Assembly (NCBI GenBank): GCA_035762175.1
Contig: DASTPP010000060.1
Location: forward strand, 1 to 25,745
Direction: 5' to 3'
Length of the DNA: 25,745 nt
Origin: DASTPP01 sp035762175
GTDB taxonomy: Bacteria > Myxococcota_A > Polyangia > Polyangiales > Polyangiaceae
Position numbers and translations under genes: made by a program. Every line of letters begins with the position of its first letter. Positions within the stretch are counted from its first letter, which is position 1. Below the pieces are notes generated by a model. It made no database searches, had not been told where the DNA came from, and was given only the letters and a program-made list of their open reading frames with translations. Below, piece after piece: positions 21,090 to 25,745 of this stretch.

Positions 21090-21527
21090 ATGACGAGACC
21101 GATCGGCATCCTCTTCCTCTGCGTCGCGAACTCGTCGCGCAGCCAAATGGCCGAGGGGCTCGCGCGCAACCTGTTCGGCGACACCGCCCGCGTCCAGAGC
21201 GCGGGCTCGGCGCCGACGCGCGTCAACCCCTACGCCGTCGAGGTCATGCGCGAGGTCGGCATCGACCTCGCCTCGCACGCCTCGAAGTCGGCCGATACGA
21301 TCGACCCGAGCACGGTCGACCTCGTCATCACGCTCTGCGCCGAAGAGGTCTGCCCGGTCTTCCTCGGGGCGGTCGAGCGGCTGCACTGGCCCATCCCCGA
21401 CCCCGCGTCCGACGACACGTCGCTCGGCCGCGAAGCGATGCCGGGGCGCTTCCGGGACGCGCGCGACGAGATCCGCGGGCGCCTGTCTGCCCTGCGGGAG
21501 ATCTTGGCGGCGGACCTGGACCGATGA
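21090..21527 (+). CDS. arsC: Arsenate reductase, low-molecular-weight phosphatase type
   Basis: The protein has 145 residues from ATG 21090. The P-loop FLCVANSSRSQMAEG gives nucleophile Cys11 and Arg17 (CX5R). TLCAEEVCPVF supplies the resolving pair Cys83 and Cys88, and PIPDPASDD carries the catalytic Asp. This is the thioredoxin-coupled (pI258/B. subtilis-like) class, reducing As(V) to As(III) in the cytoplasm. The two resolving cysteines are five residues apart, versus seven in the classical enzymes (Cys82/Cys89), so the redox loop is shorter. The ribosome site is weak. Its TGA overlaps the arsH ATG by four bases (ATGA), so the two are translationally coupled. Confidence 0.92.
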   Translation: MTRPIGILFLCVANSSRSQMAEGLARNLFGDTARVQSAGSAPTRVNPYAVEVMREVGIDLASHASKSADTIDPSTVDLVITLCAEEVCPVFLGAVERLHWPIPDPASDDTSLGREAMPGRFRDARDEIRGRLSALREILAADLDR

Positions 21528-22228
21528 AGCCCGACGACTTGCACGTCGCCCCGCCCGAGCTGCGCCCGCTCTCGACGCACCGGCCGCGCATCCTCTTCCT
21601 GTACGGCTCGCTGCGCGAGCGCTCGTACAGCCGCCTGCTCGCCGAAGAGGCCGGCCGCATCATCGAAGGCCTCGGGGCCGAGGTGCGCTTCTTCGACCCG
21701 CGCGAGCTGCCGATGGTCAACAGCGTGCCGGCGAGCCACCCGAAGGTGCAAGAGCTGCGCGAGCTCTCGCTCTGGTCCGAGGGCCAGGTGTGGTCGACGC
21801 CCGAGATGCACGGCACGATCACGGGGGTGATGAAGAACCAGATCGACTGGGTCCCCCTGAGCATCGGCGCCGTGCGCCCGACGCAGGGGCGCACGCTCGC
21901 CGTCATGCAGGTGTCGGGCGGCTCGCAGTCGTTCAACGCCGTCAACGTGCTGCGGGTGCTCGGCCGGTGGATGCGCATGTTCACCATCCCCAACCAGAGC
22001 TCGGTCGCCAAGGCGTACGACGAGTTCCACGAAGACGGCCGCATGAAAGAGTCGTCGTACCGCGACCGTGTGGTCGACGTGATGGAGGAGCTCTACAAGT
22101 TCACGCTCCTCTTGCGCGACCAGGTCGACTACCTGACCGACCGCTACAGCGAGCGCAAGGAGCGGGCGGCGCAGGAGGCGCTCGACGCGGCGAACCCCAA
22201 GCACCGCATCGGCAAGCAGGGCCTGTGA
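21524..22228 (+). CDS. arsH: ArsH NADPH-dependent FMN oxidoreductase
   Basis: The protein has 234 residues, with its start overlapping the arsC stop. The flavodoxin-like FMN site is LYGSLRERSYSRLLAEEAGR at about residues 26-45. SPEMHG-type sequence appears as STPEMHGTITGVMKNQIDW near 88-106, and VMQVSGGSQSFNAVNVLRVL near 126-145. ArsH oxidises trivalent organoarsenicals such as methylarsenite to the less toxic pentavalent forms using NADPH and FMN. The C-terminus (YLTDRYSERKERAAQEAL) is the usual helical tail. As last gene of the plus operon it converges on arsI with only 22 bases between them. Confidence 0.93.
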   Translation: MKPDDLHVAPPELRPLSTHRPRILFLYGSLRERSYSRLLAEEAGRIIEGLGAEVRFFDPRELPMVNSVPASHPKVQELRELSLWSEGQVWSTPEMHGTITGVMKNQIDWVPLSIGAVRPTQGRTLAVMQVSGGSQSFNAVNVLRVLGRWMRMFTIPNQSSVAKAYDEFHEDGRMKESSYRDRVVDVMEELYKFTLLLRDQVDYLTDRYSERKERAAQEALDAANPKHRIGKQGL

Positions 22229-22229
22229 G

Positions 22230-22251
22230 GCGGCGCGAGGCGCGCTGCCGC
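22230..22251. terminator. Possible bidirectional terminator between arsH and arsI
   Basis: GCGGC and GCCGC arms with inner GCG/CGC pairing and a short bulge fill the whole gap between the convergent operons. The stem is imperfect and has no T tract. Confidence 0.25.
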
Positions 22252-22745
22252 TAGCCGCAGCCGCCGCCCGCCTCCGCCCCCGCCTCGCCCGCGGCCTTCG
22301 GCACGCAGCACGCGGCGCCGCCCGCCCGCGTTGCGGAGGCCTTCTCCTCGAGCACCGGCCCCTCGCCCATCACGTCGGCCTCGCCCTTGACGACGAAGAC
22401 CTCCCACGCGTTGCCGTCGGGGTCTTCGACCCAGACCTTGTCTTGCAGGGCGTAGCAGCACGAGGTGTTCTCTTCGGTCGTCGTCTTCAGGCCCGCCGAC
22501 TTGAAGCGGGCCCAGGCCGCGGCGACGTCTTCGCTGCTCGCCACTTGGACGCCGAAGTGGCTCGCGTTGACGCCCGTGCGCGGCGCCTCTTGCATGGTCA
22601 GGTTCAGCGAGGGCGCTGCGAGGTCGAACTTGGCGTAGCCCGGGCGGCGCTTCGAGGCCTTCACCCCGAAGGCCTTCTCGTAGAAGGCGACCGAGGCCTC
22701 GATGTTCGAGACGTTGAGCGAGACGTGGGGCTTGACGATGTTCAT
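22251..22745 (-). CDS. arsI: ArsI/CadI-type organoarsenical C-As lyase (VOC fold)
   Basis: The protein has 164 residues from ATG 22745. The N-terminal MNIVKPHVSLNVSNIEASVAFYEKAFG and WVEDPDGNAWEVFVV mark a type I extradiol dioxygenase/VOC fold. Probable Fe(II) ligands are His7, His63 and Glu115. The vicinal cysteines Cys96-Cys97 in NTSCCYALQDKVW coincide with Cys96/97 of characterised ArsI, which bind the trivalent organoarsenical. The enzyme uses O2 to cleave the C-As bond of methylarsenite and trivalent aromatic arsenicals, releasing As(III). A Cys-rich tail (AACCVPK ... GGGCG) is extra and may bind metalloid. It is 52 bases downstream of the second arsR on minus, forming an arsR-arsI operon. 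CadI (cadmium-induced) is the alternative name for the family. Confidence 0.9.
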   Translation of the reverse strand: MNIVKPHVSLNVSNIEASVAFYEKAFGVKASKRRPGYAKFDLAAPSLNLTMQEAPRTGVNASHFGVQVASSEDVAAAWARFKSAGLKTTTEENTSCCYALQDKVWVEDPDGNAWEVFVVKGEADVMGEGPVLEEKASATRAGGAACCVPKAAGEAGAEAGGGCG

Positions 22746-22797
22746 GGGGCTCTACCTTCCAAAAAAGTCGAAATAGCGGGCAAAAAAAACACGGCGG

Positions 22798-23109
22798 TCA
22801 GCAGCAGCCTGCCTTGCTGTCGCCGAGGCAGCAGTCTTCCCAGAGGTACGTCGTGAGGGCGCGGAGCGCGGCGTAGTCGGCCGCGTAATAGTGGAACGTG
22901 CCCTCGCTGCGGGTCGAGAGCAGGCCCGCGTCGACCAGCCGCCTGAGGTGGTGACTGAGGGTCGAGGCCGGCAGGTCGACGTGCGCCTGGATGTCGCCGG
23001 CGGACGCGCCCTCGGGGCCCGCCTGCACCACGTAGCGCAGCGCCGTCAGGCGCACCGGGTGGCCGAGGGCGCTGAGCTGCTCGGCGTGGCGTTCGAGCTT
23101 CGAGGGCAC
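22798..23109 (-). CDS. arsR: ArsR-family repressor with C-terminal cysteine site
   Basis: The protein has 103 residues from GTG 23109 (MPSKLERHAEQLSALGHPVR). An ATG at 23114 is out of frame. The winged helix is clear: ASAGDIQAHVDLPASTLSHHLRRLVDAGLLSTRSEG. Unlike the plus-strand ArsR it has no CVC in the alpha-3 region; instead Cys93, Cys94, Cys102 and Cys103 sit at the C-terminus (EDCCLGDSKAGCC). This resembles the AfArsR/SpArsR class, whose Cys95/96(/102) or Cys104/105 sites sense As(III) or methylarsenite. It is therefore a plausible organoarsenical sensor for the arsI gene behind it. A 13-bp inverted repeat lies 15 bases upstream. Confidence 0.88.
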   Translation of the reverse strand: MPSKLERHAEQLSALGHPVRLTALRYVVQAGPEGASAGDIQAHVDLPASTLSHHLRRLVDAGLLSTRSEGTFHYYAADYAALRALTTYLWEDCCLGDSKAGCC

Positions 23110-23123
23110 CTCATACTTCTAAT

Positions 23124-23136
23124 CTTCTCGAAGAAG
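23124..23136. promoter_or_regulatory. Inverted repeat, candidate operator of the arsR-arsI operon
   Basis: CTTCT-CGA-AGAAG has perfect 5-base arms and lies in the 53-base AT-richer gap upstream of arsR (minus). A related CTTCTAAT sits next to it on the arsR side. Confidence 0.35.
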
Positions 23137-23162
23137 CGGCGCAAGCCCTGTCTTCGACAAAA

Positions 23163-23756
23163 ATGGAAGTTGACTTCGCGGTGACGGGCTGGCTCTTGCC
23201 CGGCTCCGTTCACGGCAAGAGGCGCACCTTCGAGCGCCGTGAGTGGTCGTGCGCCGCGTGCGGCGAGTCGTACACCGACGACGAGCAGGGCCGCGCCAAC
23301 GCCGAGGCCGAGCGGGCGACGAAGGCCGAAGCCTTGCGCTCGATCTCGGGCGACGACGTAAAGGCCTTCCGCGAGCACCTCGGCGCACGCCAGGGCGAGC
23401 TCGAGCGGCGACTCGGCCTCAGCCCCGGGGCGCTCTCGCGGTGGGAGAATCGCCGATGCCTTGCCGACGCCGCCAGCGCGGTGGCCCCGGCGAGGCCCCG
23501 AAGGGCCCCGCCGGGGCCGCGCCTTCACGCGCCGTCGAGGCCGCCCGGCTCGTCCGGCTCGGACGGCGCGGGCGGCTCGGACGGCCCGCCCGGCTCGGGC
23601 GCAGGCGGCGCGTCCGGCGCGTCCGGCTCGTCCGCGCGACGCCGGCGCGGGCGACCGCGGAAGAGCGAGGGCATGATCGCGTCGGCGTCGCCCTCGTCCC
23701 ACCGCAGGTACGTGACCGCGCGCAGCAGCCGGTCGTGCGTCCGCACGAGCAGGTGA
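23163..23756 (+). pseudogene. Truncated MqsA/YgiT-like antitoxin interrupted by the 81-bp element
   Basis: From ATG 23163, residues 1-98 match the MqsA-type antitoxin pattern: a zinc-ribbon half with EWSCAACGESYTD (Cys30, Cys33), a linker, then DVKAFREHLGARQGELERRLGLSPGALSRWENR, an XRE-type helix-turn-helix. Two parts are missing. The first CxxC of the zinc site should precede VDFAVTGWLLPG but is absent upstream in frame. The C-terminal helices that normally follow SRWENG are replaced from 23450 by the 81-bp element and then by antisense of the next gene up to the stop at 23756. No toxin gene adjoins it. It has no ribosome binding site and starts only 53 bases from arsR. It is most likely a dead remnant, though residues 1-98 could still fold. 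Confidence 0.6.
23450..23530 (+). repeat. 81-bp dispersed element, copy B
   Basis: This is the second copy of the element at 20209-20289 (78/81 identical). Its left end cuts the helix-turn-helix of the antitoxin remnant. At its right end it contains the last six bases of the minus-strand gene at 23525, including that gene's stop codon. The shared ATG frame starts at 23456 and encodes the same 25 residues as copy A, then diverges. Confidence 0.9.
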
Positions 23757-24403
23757 AAGAGCTTCTTCCCCCGCGTCCGCTCGTCCTCGCCCACGGGCCG
23801 GCTGCCGTCGCTACCCGCCTGGCGCCGGCCCAGCGCGTCGAGCAGCTCGACGCCCAGCGCCCCGGCGCGCTCGACCTCGTCGCGCGTCACCGGCACCTTG
23901 CCCACCAGCTCGGGCCACCGCCCGCGGAACAGCCGCGCGAGCGAGAGCAGATCGTTCGCCGCGTCGACATGCCCGACGCCGCTCCGAATGGCCGTCATCT
24001 GCGCGGCGTCGAGGGTGCCGAGCTTGGCGTTGAGCTCGGCCGTCGCGAGCAAGCGCTCGCGCAGCGGCAGGCCCTCGGCGAGCAGCGCCCGGAGCCGGCC
24101 CTCGGGCACCGACGCGCCCATCGCCTGCACGTGCGCGAGCGCGAGCGCGTAGTCGCGCGCCTTGTCGATCAGGCCGGGGGCCTGGCCGGGTAGCGCCTCG
24201 ATCGCGTCGCGCAGCGCCTCGAGCGCGGGGATGGCGCCCAGCATGACGAGCACCGCCACCATCACGTTCGCCGTGACGCGCCCGAGCTCGTCCTCGCCCA
24301 CCGTGCCCAGCTCGGGGAGAACACGGAGGTAAGCCTCTTCGGCCACATCGGAAGGGGGCACCAGCGCGAGCTGGGCGGGGGAGGGGGCAGACAGCGTTTG
24401 CAT
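23525..24403 (-). CDS. Helical cytoplasmic protein of a myxobacterial paralogue type, function unknown
   Basis: The protein has 292 residues from ATG 24403 (MQTLSAPSPAQLALVPPS), preceded by a purine-rich GGAGAAAGAGAAC stretch. An in-frame extension to 24565 is unlikely. It is largely helical: AEEAYLRVLPELGTVGEDEL, ANVMVAVLVMLGAIPALEAL, ARDYALALAHVQAMGAS and GKKLFHLLVRTHDRLLRAV are its best blocks. I recall families of similar hypothetical proteins present in many copies in Sorangium-type genomes, with no known role. After FRGRPRRRR the last 45 residues are Asp/Glu/Pro/Gly-rich and disordered. The final Ala codon and stop lie inside the 81-bp element, so its C-terminus may have been altered by that element. 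Confidence 0.75.
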   Translation of the reverse strand: MQTLSAPSPAQLALVPPSDVAEEAYLRVLPELGTVGEDELGRVTANVMVAVLVMLGAIPALEALRDAIEALPGQAPGLIDKARDYALALAHVQAMGASVPEGRLRALLAEGLPLRERLLATAELNAKLGTLDAAQMTAIRSGVGHVDAANDLLSLARLFRGRWPELVGKVPVTRDEVERAGALGVELLDALGRRQAGSDGSRPVGEDERTRGKKLFHLLVRTHDRLLRAVTYLRWDEGDADAIMPSLFRGRPRRRRADEPDAPDAPPAPEPGGPSEPPAPSEPDEPGGLDGA

Positions 24404-24593
24404 CGAACCGTTCTCTTTCTCCAAGGGTGGTCGGGGGGCAGCCGGCCCCCGGCGGGACGCGCCCGAGCGCTTCTGTTGGTCCTCTCGGCCAGCCCCGACC
24501 CCAGTTGCGCGGCATCCGAAAAAAAACGCGAGGGCCCCCAAAGGCCGCTCGGCGGCCCAACCCACCCCGGCGGCCGGCGCGGCCCCACGCGTC
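24404..24593. other. Divergent gap with possible promoter for the minus gene
   Basis: The gap separates the minus gene from the repeat ORF. An A-rich patch (GAAAAAAAACG at about 24517-24527) stands out. No confident promoter pair was found. Confidence 0.3.
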
Positions 24594-25457
24594 TTGTCCG
24601 CCCGACTCGACGCCTCTGCTTGGCCCCGTCAGGCTCGTCCCCGCGCGCCCCTATCCGTTCGGTTCACCCACCCCGAACCCGGCCGATCTTTCGAACGATG
24701 CGCCGAGGGCACCGACGCCCCGGAGAAAACGCTCGAAAGGTTCGCCGAGGGCATCGACGCCCTGCCCGAGCCTTTCGAAAGGTCCGCCGAGGTCATCGAC
24801 GACCCGGAGGAAAAGATCGAAAGGTCGGCCGAGGGCATCGACGCCCCGGAAGAAAGCTTCGAAAGGTGCTCCGGCGTCGTCGACGCTCTCTGGAAGACCT
24901 GCAAAAGGTTCCGAAAGCCCGTCAGCGCCCTCGGTGAATCGTTCGAAAGGCGCACTTGGGGCGTCGACGACCTCGGAGGCACCTTTCCGAGGTTCCGACC
25001 GGGTCGTGAATGCCCTCGGCGCACCTTGGCCCTCGAGCGCAAAGAAGACACCGGGCTGCTGCCCGACGGCGACCCGCTCACGCCCCATCGTATGGCGCTG
25101 CTGGTGCAAGGCGCGCTCGTGGCGGCTGAAGAGCTCGAGTCGTTGCACGAGGCGTACGCGCAGACGAAGGCGGCGGAAGCGCGCAATCCCCACTGTGCCG
25201 TCCGCGGCGACGACATGGACATGCAGGTTGAGCGAGCCGCCGAAGAGAAAAAACGCCGGCCCCCCCCGGGCCGGGCGGGCGCCGGTCGCGCCCGAGCCCT
25301 GCGAACGTCGGGCCCGGGCGACGTCAAACGCCGGGCCTGGCGGGGCGAGAGCGCGCCGGCCGGCGCCCGGGGGCCCCGGCCCGGCCGGATTGGGCTCTCG
25401 AACCCCGCCGCCGCGAGCGGCCGGAGCGCCAGATTGGGCCCTCGAACTTCTTCATAG
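24594..25457 (+). CDS. Putative repeat protein with seven 14-residue repeats; start uncertain
   Basis: The frame 24594-25457 encodes 287 residues. At residues 33-130 there are seven 14-residue repeats of the pattern FERxAEGIDAPEE, e.g. FERCAEGTDAPEK, LERFAEGIDALPE, FERSAEVIDDPEE, IERSAEGIDAPEE. They predict amphipathic helices. A helical segment follows (MALLVQGALVAAEELESLHE, then AYAQTKAAEAR), and after that an Arg/Gly/Pro-rich tail. Third positions are mostly G/C in this frame and much less so in the antisense frame, favouring plus. The consistent AGG arginine codon in the repeats is rare for such DNA. No ATG opens the frame (TTG at 24594); the only in-frame Met before the helical part is at 25092. 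I recognise no family. It may be a decayed gene. Confidence 0.4.
   Translation: MSARLDASAWPRQARPRAPLSVRFTHPEPGRSFERCAEGTDAPEKTLERFAEGIDALPEPFERSAEVIDDPEEKIERSAEGIDAPEESFERCSGVVDALWKTCKRFRKPVSALGESFERRTWGVDDLGGTFPRFRPGRECPRRTLALERKEDTGLLPDGDPLTPHRMALLVQGALVAAEELESLHEAYAQTKAAEARNPHCAVRGDDMDMQVERAAEEKKRRPPPGRAGAGRARALRTSGPGDVKRRAWRGESAPAGARGPRPGRIGLSNPAAASGRSARLGPRTSS
24690..24983 (+). repeat. 42-bp tandem repeat, seven units
   Basis: Units start at 24690, 24732, 24774, 24816, 24858, 24900 and 24942, with a partial eighth at 24984. Each begins near TTCGAAAGG and contains GAGGGCATCGACGCC in the best copies. The first four are close; the last three are diverged. The exact spacing in multiples of three keeps all frames open. 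Confidence 0.9.
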
Positions 25458-25474
25458 CGAGCGGCCGGAGCGCC
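25388..25474 (+). repeat. Tandem duplication, two 43-bp units 44 bp apart
   Basis: 25388-25430 and 25432-25474 share GATTGGGC, CTCGAAC and GCGAGCGGCCGGAGCGCC; their middle ten bases differ. The pair lies in the gap before the terminal kinase gene. Confidence 0.75.
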
Positions 25475-25521
25475 CCAGACGCCCTTGCGCGGCGCCGTTC
25501 GGCCGGCCATGCCGTAGGGCT

Positions 25522-25745
25522 ATGGCGCCGTCCCACGATCCGACGAAAGCGGGCGCGCGGGGCGGCCCCGCGCGGACGTCGGTCGACCAGCCGACGCTTC
25601 AGGTGCCTTCGAAGGGCGGCGCGTTCGGGCCCCGGCCCCTGCCGGCCGAGTTCGACGACTACGCGATCGTGCGGCTGCTCGGCCGGGGGGCGACCGGGGC
25701 GGTGTACCTGGCCGAAGACCGGCTGCTGGCGCGGCAGGTGGCCAT
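25522..25745 (+). CDS. Ser/Thr protein kinase (Hanks type), N-terminus only
   Basis: From ATG 25522, 74 codons are visible before the window ends. After a disordered start (MAPSHDPTKAGARGGPARTS) the kinase domain begins near residue 46: DDYAIVRLLGRGATGAVYLA, then EDRLLARQVA, i.e. the Gly-rich loop GRGxTGxVYLAED and beta-3 up to just before the expected lysine. Bacterial kinases of this type phosphorylate Ser/Thr on cytoplasmic targets and are abundant in myxobacteria. The ribosome site is weak. Domains beyond the N-lobe start are outside the window. Confidence 0.88.
   Translation, partial: MAPSHDPTKAGARGGPARTSVDQPTLQVPSKGGAFGPRPLPAEFDDYAIVRLLGRGATGAVYLAEDRLLARQVA

Noticed and set aside
23243..24193. 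Plus frame continuing from the shared element ATG through the minus gene
   Set aside because: Only the first 25 residues within the element are shared; the rest is antisense to a better-supported gene.
24651..25193. Minus-strand frame with PFERxxxGVDALGE-type 14-residue repeats
   Set aside because: It arises from the 42-bp repeat read backwards; third-position G/C is poorer than in the plus frame. Not fully excluded.
25324..25536. Minus-strand small ORF before the terminal kinase
   Set aside because: It overlaps the tandem duplication and the kinase start, has an Arg-rich composition, and lacks a ribosome site.
1..25745. tRNA, rRNA, transposase, integrase or phage structural genes
   Set aside because: No cloverleaf, rRNA-like segment or recognisable recombinase motif was found on either strand by reading.

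Overview
The window is very GC-rich (I estimate about 75%) with strong third-position G/C bias. It carries a giant hybrid histidine kinase, Hanks-type Ser/Thr kinase sequences, Gly-rich lipoprotein-like proteins and paralogous proteins of unknown function. This points to a large-genome myxobacterium (Polyangiales-like, e.g. the Sorangium/Polyangium group). That assignment rests on gene style, not on a database search.

Layout. 1-2201: a GT-B glycosyltransferase (minus, cut by the window start), a small zinc-ribbon ORF with no proper in-frame stop, and a hemerythrin-like protein (minus). 2202-4545: accessory sequence with an AT-rich promoter island, a small exported protein, a perfect palindrome, two sets of direct repeats and a Gly-rich lipoprotein. 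4546-7856 (minus): a Gly-rich small protein translationally coupled to a multipass GT-C-like membrane protein, and a cardiolipin-synthase-type phospholipase D protein. 8180-12509: two paralogous MFS transporters flank a clan GH-A glycosidase-like enzyme; the enzyme and one transporter are on minus, the second transporter is divergent. 12600-13490: a small four-helix membrane protein and a fossil of a Ser/Thr kinase.

13487-20455 is dominated by one reading frame made of two tandem copies of PAS / GAF-like / HisKA-HATPase / receiver / HisKA-HATPase: four kinase cores and two receivers in about 2040 residues. It is followed by a receiver-only response regulator whose gene lies wholly inside the uninterrupted 3' extension of the kinase frame, in another phase. 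Together they look like a multistep phosphorelay.

20611-23136 is an arsenic island: arsR-arsC-arsH on plus converging on arsI-arsR on minus. It handles arsenate (ArsC) and organoarsenicals (ArsH, ArsI) under two ArsR proteins with different cysteine sites, but no efflux pump gene is visible. An 81-bp near-identical element occurs on both sides of the island, after the response regulator (20209-20289) and inside a truncated MqsA-like antitoxin (23450-23530). Its three mismatches are all synonymous in the one frame that opens with ATG in both copies.

23525-25745: a myxobacterial-style protein of unknown function (minus), an ORF with seven 14-residue repeats, and the N-terminus of a Ser/Thr protein kinase running off the end. 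No rRNA, tRNA, CRISPR array, transposase or integrase was recognised.
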